This document shows, piece by piece, positions 7,500 through 14,487 of a DNA stretch of 27,224 bases. The notes below the pieces were generated by a model. The model searched no databases. It was not told the origin of the DNA and saw only the letters and a program-made list of their open reading frames with translations. The stretch's first letter is position 1. The number at the start of each line of letters is the position of its first letter. This stretch comes from Candidatus Aerophobota bacterium. GTDB taxonomy: Bacteria; Aerophobota; Aerophobia; Aerophobales; B3-G15. Where the stretch lies: NCBI GenBank assembly GCA_030607715.1, contig JAUWJM010000003.1, positions 1-27,224 on the forward strand, read 5' to 3'. Both the position numbers and the translations under genes were made by a program.

Positions 7500-8487
7500 A
7501 TGAGTGAGGAAAAGAAGACTTGTCAATTTAAAGATAAATATGATCCCAATTACAAATGTCCTGAATTCGCCTTAGTAGATTCAGAAAAAGGATATTGTAT
7601 TTTTCATGAACCACGGGAAGATAAGGATATAGAAAAATTTAAGGAAGGGATAAAGCGTAAACTTGACAAAAAAGACTATGACTTTAGAGGATACTGGTTT
7701 CCTGTAAGTTTTTCTTTTCCTCAACAGTACACCTTTGAGGAAAGGGCTGACTTTAGAGAAGCCACCTTTAAGGAACAGGCTGACTTTAGAGGAACCACCT
7801 TTGAGGAAAGGGCTGACTTTGACGGAGCCACCTTTGAGAAAGGGGCTTACTTTTATGGAGCCACCTTTGAGAAAGGGGCTTACTTTTATGGAGCCACCTT
7901 TGAGAAAGGGGCTTACTTTTAGAGAAGCCACCTTTAAGGAACCTTTTTCCCTATATAAAATAAAAATCAAGTATCCTCGCTATGCGGACATCCTTTTTCG
8001 AAAAGCCAAAATATTATGGCACCAGGAAGGCAACTATATTGAGGAAGGAAAAGCCCATTATCAGGAAATGGACTATATTAGGAAACAGAAAAATTGGTTT
8101 TTTAGATACTTTTTTGATAATATTTTCCATAGATGCCTTCACGGCTACGGCGAAAAGCCACACCGAGTAATAATTGGAGCAGCTGCAATAATAATAGTAT
8201 GTGCATTTCTCTTTATGAATTTTGGTATAGGCGAGACCCGCTTCGCTGAAAATAATCTGCCAACCTACAATATACCGAGGATACTACTTTACCATCTCTC
8301 ATTAAGAGACCTGGCCAATATCGGCCGTTATTTTTATTTTAGTGCTGTTACTTTCACCACTTTAGGTTATGGCGATCTTCGTCCTGTTCATCCAGTCAGT
8401 CATCTAATATCCTCAATTGAAGCCTTTGTGGGTATGTTCATGATGGCACTCTTTGTCTTGACCTACGGGAGAAAATGGCGAAGGTAA
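7500..8487 (+). pseudogene. Pentapeptide-repeat / two-helix potassium channel fusion, frameshifted
   Basis: The N-terminus has a possible zinc site (C8, C20, C33, H36). Then come 11-residue repeats of the type ADFxGATFxxx (about residues 78-145), a linker, a transmembrane helix near 8161-8225, and a pore module with selectivity filter TTLGYGD at about 8360-8380 followed by a second helix. This is the two-TM Ion_trans_2 layout. The first frame stops at TAG 7920-7922. The rest continues in another frame after one extra T at about 7917-7920 in repeat unit 6 (34 rather than 33 bases). Without that base it would be one protein of about 329 residues. It could be a true mutation, an assembly error or, less likely, recoding. 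A gating role for the repeat domain is inference. Confidence 0.75.
7731..7944 (+). repeat. 33-bp tandem coding repeats (pentapeptide-type solenoid)
   Basis: Units begin with ACCTTT at 7731, 7764, 7797, 7830, 7863, 7896 and 7930 (the last is partial). The first five are exactly 33 bases, units 4 and 5 are identical, and unit 6 is 34 bases. Each unit encodes 11 residues. The 25 bases at the unit 6/7 junction repeat the unit 1/2 junction exactly, which points to out-of-register recombination. Confidence 0.85.
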
Positions 8488-8629
8488 ATTTTTAGCAATT
8501 CCTTAATAGATAAGTGCTTTTTGGAGAATCTATATAGACAAAATGAAAAAGATAAGCCAGGGATTAGGGGCTTATGTAATTTTCAATTAGGATGAAGGAA
8601 TAAATAGATGATAGCAGAAGGATAAAAAG

Positions 8630-9439
8630 ATGAACAAGAGAAAGTGGTTGAATGAGATTAAAAAATTACTATTTAGCGGATATGTCGTTCTCGTGTTATT
8701 CATTATTGCTTTATTCTTTTTGTATAGAAGATACCTCAAAAACTTGCCCGATGCATTTAAGGGAGCTTTTTGGGGAGCGTTTTTCGCCATTATTGTTGGA
8801 ATAGTTATCTTTTACGTAAAGCAACGGATTCTACTTCAGGGCCGTCGCTATAATGTTTTGGTCTATTTTGAAATGAAGTTAAATACCCTCTTGTTCACCC
8901 TTAATGATAATCAATCCTTAATAGAACAGGGGGTTAATATAAAAGGCATTTTCATAATGTTTCCTCACGAATTAACCATTAATGAAGATCGCATTCATGA
9001 AATGGGTCGCATAACTATAAAAAACGAACTTATGGGACTGAGTCTAAGTTTAGGGAGATATAATAATAGCTTGAAAACAACAATTGCGGCATTCCAAAAG
9101 GATCTGCAAATCCTCGAGGGAAATCTCTTGGAATGGACGCCTGATAGAAAAAAAGAATTTCTCAATCATGCTAAAAATGACTTCAAGCAGCGACTCTCGA
9201 AAATAGGAACATTTGGCAACGAGCTGATAGATAAGATAAAAGACATTCTGGTTGAGGTGAGATTTTTTGTGAAAAACGATAAGAGTCGATTCCTGCCGAC
9301 TATTTGGCAAAAATATTATGATAAAAAAGAACTTAAGAGCTGTAAAATGGAAGATAGGAAGCGATTGGAAAAAGAAATAGAGTCAATACGGATCAAAGAC
9401 AAAGAAAGTAAAATAAAGTTTGGAATAAGTTCAAGTTAA
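8630..9439 (+). CDS. Membrane-anchored helical protein of unknown function, 269 residues
   Basis: No family recognised. Two membrane helices at about residues 15-37 and 43-66 are separated by a short loop. They are followed by a cytoplasmic domain of about 200 residues that is mostly helical and highly charged, with a lysine-rich end. The overall plan (helix hairpin plus cytosolic helical domain) resembles many effector-like membrane proteins of islands but has no diagnostic motif. The ATG at 8630 has AAGGAT upstream at 8617-8622. It lies between the channel fusion and the nuclease, all in one direction with gaps of up to 142 bases, so a shared transcript is possible. Confidence 0.6.
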   Translation: MNKRKWLNEIKKLLFSGYVVLVLFIIALFFLYRRYLKNLPDAFKGAFWGAFFAIIVGIVIFYVKQRILLQGRRYNVLVYFEMKLNTLLFTLNDNQSLIEQGVNIKGIFIMFPHELTINEDRIHEMGRITIKNELMGLSLSLGRYNNSLKTTIAAFQKDLQILEGNLLEWTPDRKKEFLNHAKNDFKQRLSKIGTFGNELIDKIKDILVEVRFFVKNDKSRFLPTIWQKYYDKKELKSCKMEDRKRLEKEIESIRIKDKESKIKFGISSS

Positions 9440-9569
9440 ATATCAGCATAGGAAAATACCCATGAAGATCTTAGAAGCAATAAAGGTACTACAAATATTC
9501 ATGCAAAAATATGCGCTAAAGATTTCAAAACTTCACCAAATTCCTGTCGAAAACAAAGGAAATACCAAA

Positions 9570-10140
9570 TTGGACAAAAAAATAAAACCTAAAATAGCTT
9601 TTCTATTCGTAATCATAAGTTCTGTTTTAATTGTGAACTTGTCTTGCTTTGCTGAAATTAGAGTATTCTTCTCTCCCAACGGTGGTATAGCAGAGGAAAT
9701 TATAAAGCAAATTGATAATGCCAAGGAATATATTTGATATAGCTATGTATTCTTCTACCAACGATCTTATAGCTGAGTCAATAGTGAGGGCAAAGAACCG
9801 GGGAGTTAAAATAAGAATTTTAATGGATAAAGAGCAGTTTCAAGGGAAATACTCAAAGTATGAATTCTTTTTGGATAATGATATAGCTATTATACAAGAT
9901 AGACATTCAGGGATAATGCATAATAAGATGGCTATAATAGATGGGAAAATTTTATTTACCGGATCTTATAATTGGACTAAATCAGCTGAGAAGAAAAATC
10001 AGGAAAATTTGTTGGAGTTCATAGATGATTCAATTGAAAATGGGAAAAATTCCTTAAAATGTTTATATGAAAAAGAAATAATTAAAATTTACCAGGAAAG
10101 GTTAGATTATCTTTGGGAGTTTAACGAATCTAAGAATTGA
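9570..10140 (+). pseudogene. Secreted PLD-family (Nuc-like) nuclease, frameshifted
   Basis: A single HKD motif, HNKMAIIDGK followed by TGSYNW, near 9917-9975 identifies the phospholipase D/Nuc endonuclease superfamily; such proteins work as dimers with one motif each. A signal peptide or anchor (PKIAFLFVIISSVLIVN) precedes the conserved RVFFSPNGG. The TTG start at 9570 with AAAGGA ten bases before gives a normal signal peptide, although the frame is open from an ATG at 9462. The frame breaks at 9732-9735: ATATTTGAT should read ATATTGAT, and the stop at 9735-9737 ends the first part. The downstream frame runs cleanly to 10140. The protein is probably inactive unless the extra T is a sequencing error. 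Confidence 0.75.
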
Positions 10141-10184
10141 AAAGGAACAGTTGCGAACTGAAAAAACAAAATAAGGAGAAAGCA

Positions 10185-10592
10185 GTGCAAAAAGTAACAG
10201 TTCAGATTGACTGGTATACTAAGGTTGTTTTAACTTTAATTGCCGTATTATTGGCGGGATTGTTAGCGAAACCTTACATTGTAACTAAACCTGTTGGTGC
10301 AAGGAATGAATTTTTAGAAGGATATGAGGAAGGCATGAAAAAAGAGGGAGAGATTTACAAGAAGCTTCTTACACCCCCATCTGACGAGTATAGCAAAAAA
10401 GCCAGAGCAAATAAGGGAGAATATAGTATTCTTTCAACAGGGGCGTTTGGGGAATTTAACGTAGTATGGGTATTAGAAAAACACACAGGAAGATTAACTC
10501 TTTTGGCAGTAACGGGTCTTAGTCCTTCTTATGAGCTCGAGATTATTAGTGATGATTATTTAGATGAGATACTAAAGTGGGATAGGGATTAG
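10185..10592 (+). CDS. Single-span membrane protein of unknown function, 135 residues
   Basis: Not recognised. One transmembrane helix at about residues 12-30 (TKVVLTLIAVLLAGLLA) is followed by a mostly polar domain of about 100 residues with an acidic stretch and a beta-rich C-terminus. GTG at 10185 is chosen because AAGGAG at 10173-10178 lies at ideal spacing. The frame is open to a TTG at 10137 that overlaps the nuclease stop, but that start has no ribosome binding site. It follows the nuclease remnant by 44 bases. Confidence 0.5.
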   Translation: MQKVTVQIDWYTKVVLTLIAVLLAGLLAKPYIVTKPVGARNEFLEGYEEGMKKEGEIYKKLLTPPSDEYSKKARANKGEYSILSTGAFGEFNVVWVLEKHTGRLTLLAVTGLSPSYELEIISDDYLDEILKWDRD

Positions 10593-10709
10593 ATTTTCTA
10601 GCTATTTTAAGCGAGGATGTGCTAACGCCACAACCAGAACCAAAGTGTAATGCACTAATTATAAAACTACGAAATGAAAGGACAAATAAACAATAAGGAG
10701 GAAGAAAAG

Positions 10710-11552
10710 ATGCGTGAATACAAAAAATCAATATATGGGTGGTCTATACGTATGATCACAGTTGGGATAATTCTTATTTTAGGGAGCAAGATTTTTGGCA
10801 TAGGGACTGTCGTCCAAAAAATTTTGGAGTTTACTGGTGTTACTTTTCTCGGTGTATTTGCGGTTTCGCTGATCTTTCAAATATTTGCAGTTGAAAAATA
10901 TTATAACGATTTTAAGCGTATGCTAACAGAGGAACTCAAGGAAATGGATTCAATTCAAAGTAAGTGTATAAAGCTCGGCATAAAAGAAGTTTTTGAAACG
11001 CATAAAGAGTATACAAGAAAATATCCCTTTGAAGACATTATAAATAACTCTCCGGATGGTAGCGAAATTATGTCTGTCGGGAGAAGTTTACTGAATTTAC
11101 TTATGAAGAAAAAAGAATTTAAGGAAGCCCTCAAAAAAGGTATGAAAATTAAGTTAGCTTGCGCTTTGCCAGATGCGGTAGATTCCGCTGTTGAAGAGAT
11201 CACTGATTTACACAAAGAGGATATTGAACCTGGATTAATTGACTTGCAGGAAATATTGTCGTATGCAAAGGAAAAAAAACTCACGGGTTCTCTTGAGTTT
11301 AAATATCATAGATTCCCTGTAATTGACAGTGCACTTATCTTTACAACTAAGGATGAACAAACGATGATTTGGAGCTTAGTTTTTGGACGTACTTCAATAG
11401 AAAAATCAGTCATCATGTTTGATGTTTGTCCGAATTCATTGGGAGAGAAATTGAAAAAAAGATATGACTCATTATGGAAGAGTGCAACCTCTAAGTTAAT
11501 ATACTCTAATGGCTCCATTGAAAAGAACGAGTTATTGCCGGATCTTCACTAA
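10710..11552 (+). CDS. Membrane-anchored protein with a PLD-fold-like domain lacking HKD
   Basis: Two membrane helices at about residues 13-31 and 41-59 are followed by a cytoplasmic domain. The pattern SVGRSLLNLL, then ALKKGMKIKLAC, then YHRFPVIDSALIF and a final RYDSLWKSA resembles catalytically dead phospholipase D-like domains used as sensors or effectors in some conflict systems (judged by pattern, not by search). No HxKxxxxD is visible. ATG at 10710 is chosen over the in-frame start at 10674 because AAGGAGG at 10695-10701 is well placed. The gene is intact, about 280 residues, and is the last large cargo gene of the island. Confidence 0.55.
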   Translation: MREYKKSIYGWSIRMITVGIILILGSKIFGIGTVVQKILEFTGVTFLGVFAVSLIFQIFAVEKYYNDFKRMLTEELKEMDSIQSKCIKLGIKEVFETHKEYTRKYPFEDIINNSPDGSEIMSVGRSLLNLLMKKKEFKEALKKGMKIKLACALPDAVDSAVEEITDLHKEDIEPGLIDLQEILSYAKEKKLTGSLEFKYHRFPVIDSALIFTTKDEQTMIWSLVFGRTSIEKSVIMFDVCPNSLGEKLKKRYDSLWKSATSKLIYSNGSIEKNELLPDLH

Positions 11553-11626
11553 CAAAGGAATCTCTTATACACAAAATAACAATTCCTAAAACTTCAAGGG
11601 AGGGAGTGTAAGCAGGTAAAGCATCA

Positions 11627-11791
11627 ATGCTAATTTACATTTTCATAGCTATACTATGTGGAATTGTGAGCGCAATAATAGCAAATAGCAAAGGACGTAA
11701 TCCTATTGTCTGGTTTTTTGCTGGATTGTTATTGAGTATAGCTGGATTAATAATAATTGCTGCAATATCTAAAGAAATAAAGAATAAATAA
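11627..11791 (+). CDS. Small membrane protein, 54 residues
   Basis: Two hydrophobic helices (about residues 2-19 and 29-47) flank a KGRNPIVWFFAGLL motif. That motif resembles a widespread family of tiny bacterial membrane proteins with a KGR...WF.xG signature, whose function is unknown. The ATG at 11627 is the only start fitting the first helix. The ribosome binding site is weak (AGG 11 bases away), although a purine-rich AAGGGAGGGAG lies further up. It sits between the last large cargo gene and the right island edge. Confidence 0.5.
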   Translation: MLIYIFIAILCGIVSAIIANSKGRNPIVWFFAGLLLSIAGLIIIAAISKEIKNK

Positions 11792-12085
11792 TCCTCAAAT
11801 TTTCGTTTTATTTATGTTGGTAATTGCTGATTGGGTTAATTTACATGGAAAAATTATCCTATTTTGACAAAATTTTTTTGATGATTAAAATTAAATAAAT
11901 AATAAATCAAACAGAATGTTCGGTTAATCTTGTGACGAATTTGTGACAAAAATAGTCCAAGGAATGGCGAAATTAAGATAAAAAGATATAAATTTAGAGC
12001 AATGAAAAAAGGGTTAAAAATAAGGATTGATAAGGAAAACACGCTAATAATAAGCATAGTAAATAAATCCTAAAAACCTACCTTA
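11792..12085. other. AT-rich right end of the island, no convincing gene
   Basis: The stretch holds a promoter-like pair TTGACA (11864-11869), 16 bases, TAAAAT (11886-11891), and two TTGTGAC repeats at 11930-11936 and 11941-11947, one helical turn apart. Downstream is only a tiny frame (23 codons from 12002). Directly repeated sites beside an attachment site could be recombinase arm sites or an operator. This is a guess. Confidence 0.35.
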
Positions 12086-12104
12086 TCAAATCCCCCTCCC
12101 GGCA
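12086..12104 (+). repeat. Putative attachment site (distal copy of tRNA-Leu 3' end)
   Basis: TCAAATCCCCCTCCCGGCA matches the last 19 bases of tRNA-Leu except for A at 12090 in place of G4329. The preceding bases do not continue the tRNA sequence, so this is a displaced 3' end rather than a second tRNA gene. It also encodes the last codons and stop of the gene on the opposite strand. Confidence 0.7.
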
Positions 12105-12673
12105 CTATCTATTTTTGATTGGGCTATTTCTTCTAAACTCCTTTTGCTGAAGGCGGAATTGGGTTGTTCTTTGGTTATGTTTAGATCTCTGCGCGCATAC
12201 GCATCTTTTTCTTTGATAAAAAGCCAGTTTCTCATATTATCCTGATATTTAGTTTGAATAAGGATGAATCCTCCCTTCAATTTTTGGCCCTGCAATTGGA
12301 ATTTAATCCTTCCTTTTTTTAGACCATTGCTCAAATTTTTTCCACCTGGAGATTCATATGTTCCAAAATCCCAAATCATAACTGTCCCTGCACCGTATTC
12401 CCCGGATGGAATCACTCTTTCAAAGTCTTTATATTCAACTGGATGATCTTCTACTTGAATGGCTAATCGCTTCTCGGAAGGATTTAGGCTTGGTCCTTTT
12501 GGGATAGCCCAACTTTTTAATACCCCATCTATTTCCAGACGAAAATCGTAATGTAGATGACTAGCCTGATGTTTTTGTACTACGAAAGAGTTTCCCTGTT
12601 TTCTCTTTTTAGTCTCTTTTGGCTCAGAAGTCTTCTCGAAGTGCCGTTTTTTTTGATACTCTTCTAATTTCAT
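12086..12673 (-). CDS. Stand-alone LigD-type 3'-phosphoesterase
   Basis: DNA 3'-end processing enzyme (PE domain of LigD), which trims 3' ribonucleotides or phosphates at breaks. The 195 residues carry the conserved core: VVQKHQASHLHYDFRLEI near residue 31, KSWAIPKGPS, VEDHPVEYKDFE and IPSGEYGAGTV, with the expected His, Asp and Arg metal-site residues in HLHYDFRLE. No ligase or polymerase domain is attached and no ku gene is in the window, so this is the free-standing form known in many bacteria and archaea. Its last residues (SAGRGI and stop) are encoded by the island repeat, so the end may have changed at integration. A promoter lies so close that the mRNA may be leaderless. Confidence 0.85.
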   Translation of the reverse strand: MKLEEYQKKRHFEKTSEPKETKKRKQGNSFVVQKHQASHLHYDFRLEIDGVLKSWAIPKGPSLNPSEKRLAIQVEDHPVEYKDFERVIPSGEYGAGTVMIWDFGTYESPGGKNLSNGLKKGRIKFQLQGQKLKGGFILIQTKYQDNMRNWLFIKEKDAYARRDLNITKEQPNSAFSKRSLEEIAQSKIDSAGRGI

Positions 12674-12682
12674 ACTTTCACT

Positions 12683-12710
12683 ATTATACTTATTTTTGAG
12701 AAGATCTCAA
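12683..12710 (-). promoter_or_regulatory. Promoter with palindrome for the phosphoesterase gene
   Basis: On the minus strand TTGAGA (12705-12710), a 16-base spacer and TATAAT (12683-12688) form a strong promoter. The predicted start falls only about 3-6 bases before the ATG at 12671-12673, and no Shine-Dalgarno is present, which suggests a leaderless transcript. The -35 is one arm of a perfect inverted repeat TTGAGA-AGA-TCTCAA (12696-12710), a possible operator. Confidence 0.5.
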
Positions 12711-12768
12711 GTTAAGGTATGACAAATTTTTTTCTGAGTTCCATAAAAGATGAAACATTTCGGGTTTA

Positions 12769-12796
12769 TTGACATTTTACCTTGGTTGTATATATT
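12769..12796 (+). promoter_or_regulatory. Promoter for queH-obgE-proB
   Basis: Consensus TTGACA at 12769-12774, a 16-base spacer, and TATATT at 12791-12796. The transcript would start near 12803 and carry the hairpin and repeat copy B as an untranslated leader before queH. Confidence 0.55.
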
Positions 12797-12805
12797 GTAA
12801 AAGGT

Positions 12806-12888
12806 ATTCCGATATTTTTAAGGCATCGGAATTTTAACAATTTGCAGTTGTCAGTTCTTATTTAAACTTAAGACTATGGACCATTCTG
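12806..12888 (+). repeat. Copy B of the structured intergenic repeat, in the queH leader
   Basis: A perfect 8-bp stem, ATTCCGAT (12806-12813) with ATCGGAAT (12825-12832), has an 11-base loop and is followed by TTT and then the 58-base stretch shared with copy A near 4201-4258. The hairpin plus T-run resembles a weak terminator or attenuator in the queH leader. The element abuts the queH start codon and leaves no room for a normal ribosome binding site. Confidence 0.6.
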
Positions 12889-13434
12889 TTGAAGATATTA
12901 GTTCATATTTGCTGTGCTCCCTGTGCTATACAGGTTTTCCCGAAATTAAAGGAAGAATTTGATGAGGTTATGGGTTTATGGTATAATCCTAACATCCATC
13001 CTTTTAGAGAATATCAATTGCGTTTGGATTCGGTAAAAAAATGGGCTGAGCTTTCCAGAGTTAAAGTTATCTTCCAGGATATTTATGATATTAAAAGTTT
13101 TCTCAGGGAAATTGTTTACAGAGAATCCCAGAGGTGTTTTTTCTGTTATAGGATGAGACTGACTAAAACAGCAATTTTTGCTAAAAAAGGAAAATTTGAT
13201 TATTTTGGTTCTACTTTGCTCTCCTCCCCGCATCAAAAGTCAAGACTAATTCAGGATATAGTCAGGGAAGTTGCTAAGGAATACTCAATTAAACCTTATT
13301 TAAAAATAATAAGAGAGGGGTGGAAACAAAATCAGGAGTTATCCAGGAAGTTGGGTCTTTACCATCAGCAGTACTGTGGTTGTGTTTATAGTGAAGAAGA
13401 GAGATTTAAAGGAAAAAATTATGCAAGAGGGTAA
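12889..13434 (+). CDS. queH: Epoxyqueuosine reductase QueH
   Basis: Last step of queuosine biosynthesis: reduction of epoxyqueuosine to queuosine in tRNA, by the QueH (DUF208) type that replaces QueG. The diagnostic cysteines are all present: HICCAPC (C8, C9, C12), RCFFCYRMRL (C83, C86) and YCGCVYSE (C163, C165). These bind the 4Fe-4S cluster and a second metal site. The length of 181 residues is normal. The TTG at 12889 gives the expected N-terminus but has no Shine-Dalgarno; the repeat element sits directly before it. Its end overlaps obgE by 14 bases. Confidence 0.92.
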   Translation: MKILVHICCAPCAIQVFPKLKEEFDEVMGLWYNPNIHPFREYQLRLDSVKKWAELSRVKVIFQDIYDIKSFLREIVYRESQRCFFCYRMRLTKTAIFAKKGKFDYFGSTLLSSPHQKSRLIQDIVREVAKEYSIKPYLKIIREGWKQNQELSRKLGLYHQQYCGCVYSEEERFKGKNYARG

Positions 13435-14449
13435 AGATAGAAAAGTTTTCCCGGTATCCTTTTTTGATGAGGTTAAAGTATGGGCCAAGGGAGGCGGGGG
13501 AGGCAATGGATGCATGAGTTTTCGCCGGGAGAAGTTTGTTCCTCGAGGTGGACCTGATGGAGGAGATGGTGGAGATGGAGGTAGTGTAATTTTAAAGGTG
13601 GATAAAAAATTATCTACTCTGATTTTTTTCCACTATCATCATCATTTTCGAGCTGACAGAGGAGAGCATGGAAAGGGTAAAGATAAACACGGCAAAAAAG
13701 GAGAAGATCTTTTTCTTAAGGTGCCGCCAGGAACTTTAGTGAAAAATGAAAAAGGAGAAATACTTACTGACTTAAAAAGAGAAAAAGAACTGTTAGTAGT
13801 AGCTCGAGGAGGAAAAGGAGGTAGGGGAAATGCTCATTTTAAATCCTCCACTCATCAAGCTCCTCGAGAAACAGAGATGGGTGAGAAAGGTGAGGAAAAG
13901 ATCCTGATTTTAGAGCTAAAGCTAATAGCTGATGTTGGAATAATTGGAGCTCCTAATGCTGGTAAATCAACTCTTCTTTCTAAAATATCCAATGCTCATC
14001 CCAAAATAGCTTCTTATCCCTTCACTACCTTAAGACCATATATAGGAATAGTAAGAGTAGATGAGGTAATATCTTTTATTGCCGCTGACCTACCAGGTTT
14101 AATTGAAGGTGCCTATCTTGGAAGAGGATTGGGAGATAGGTTTTTGCGGCACATTGAGAGATGTAAAATTCTTATCCATTTAGTTGATGTGGGAAGCCCA
14201 TCCTCTATTGATCCTATTAATAGGTTTCAAATGATAAACAGAGAACTTGAAAATTATAATCTAAATTTGTTAAAAAAACCTCAGGTAGTAGTAGCCAATA
14301 AGATGGATTTACCGGGGGCAGAGGAAAAATTTTTAAAATTTAAAGAGAAATTGGACAAACAGTATCTCTCCTTGTTCTCTATTTCTGCTATAAAAGGCGA
14401 AGGATTAAGAGAATTAATTGGAAAAACTGCTAACTATTTGGGAGAATAA
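13421..14449 (+). CDS. obgE: GTPase Obg / CgtA
   Basis: Essential ribosome-associated GTPase for 50S assembly and stress signalling. A glycine-rich Obg fold opens the protein (WAKGGGGGNGCMSF, PRGGPDGGDGGDGG), followed by the G domain: G1 GAPNAGKST, G3 DLPG, G4 NKMD and G5 SAI. The C-terminal OCT domain is absent, as in many Gram-negative forms. ATG at 13421 is chosen because AAAGGA at 13408-13413 is well placed. This makes 342 residues and overlaps queH by 14 bases. The frame is open further back to 13376. About 14 extra residues precede the usual VDEVKVW-like start. Confidence 0.93.
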   Translation: MQEGKDRKVFPVSFFDEVKVWAKGGGGGNGCMSFRREKFVPRGGPDGGDGGDGGSVILKVDKKLSTLIFFHYHHHFRADRGEHGKGKDKHGKKGEDLFLKVPPGTLVKNEKGEILTDLKREKELLVVARGGKGGRGNAHFKSSTHQAPRETEMGEKGEEKILILELKLIADVGIIGAPNAGKSTLLSKISNAHPKIASYPFTTLRPYIGIVRVDEVISFIAADLPGLIEGAYLGRGLGDRFLRHIERCKILIHLVDVGSPSSIDPINRFQMINRELENYNLNLLKKPQVVVANKMDLPGAEEKFLKFKEKLDKQYLSLFSISAIKGEGLRELIGKTANYLGE

Positions 14450-14487
14450 AAATAAAAAGAGAAAAAATTATTAGTAATGCTCAAAGA

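Larger units (their letters stand above)
4344..12104. mobile_element. tRNA-Leu-associated genomic island (decayed prophage or integrative element)
   Basis: The region is enclosed by a 19-bp direct repeat made of the tRNA-Leu 3' end. It begins with an S24-type phage repressor remnant and carries only non-housekeeping genes, all on the plus strand. Three of its genes have single-base frameshifts, while the core genes on both sides are open. No integrase, excisionase or structural phage gene is visible, so the element is probably immobile now. The limits rest on the direct repeat; no empty-site comparison was possible. Confidence 0.65.

Noticed and set aside
7917..7922. Programmed ribosomal frameshift in the channel fusion
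   Set aside because: The TTTT site lacks a convincing slippery heptamer or downstream structure, and the 34-base unit is better explained by recombination between repeats or an error.
7731..7944. Evenly spaced repeats that could suggest a CRISPR array
   Set aside because: The 33-bp units are contiguous, have no unique spacers and encode an 11-residue protein repeat.
7581..7970. 129-codon open frame on the minus strand across the tandem repeats
   Set aside because: It is the antisense shadow of the 33-bp coding repeats; the plus-strand frame encodes a clear pentapeptide-type solenoid and channel.
10595..10709. Open frame of about 35 codons before the PLD-fold-like gene
   Set aside because: No start with a ribosome binding site and no recognised similarity; the gap is short and may only be chance.
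11854..12057. 67-codon minus-strand frame at the island end
   Set aside because: The composition follows the AT-rich DNA (long runs of Phe, Leu, Ile), with no ribosome binding site or recognisable motif.
12081..12104. A second tRNA-Leu gene
   Set aside because: Only the last 19 bases match; there is no acceptor 5' strand, D arm or anticodon arm upstream.
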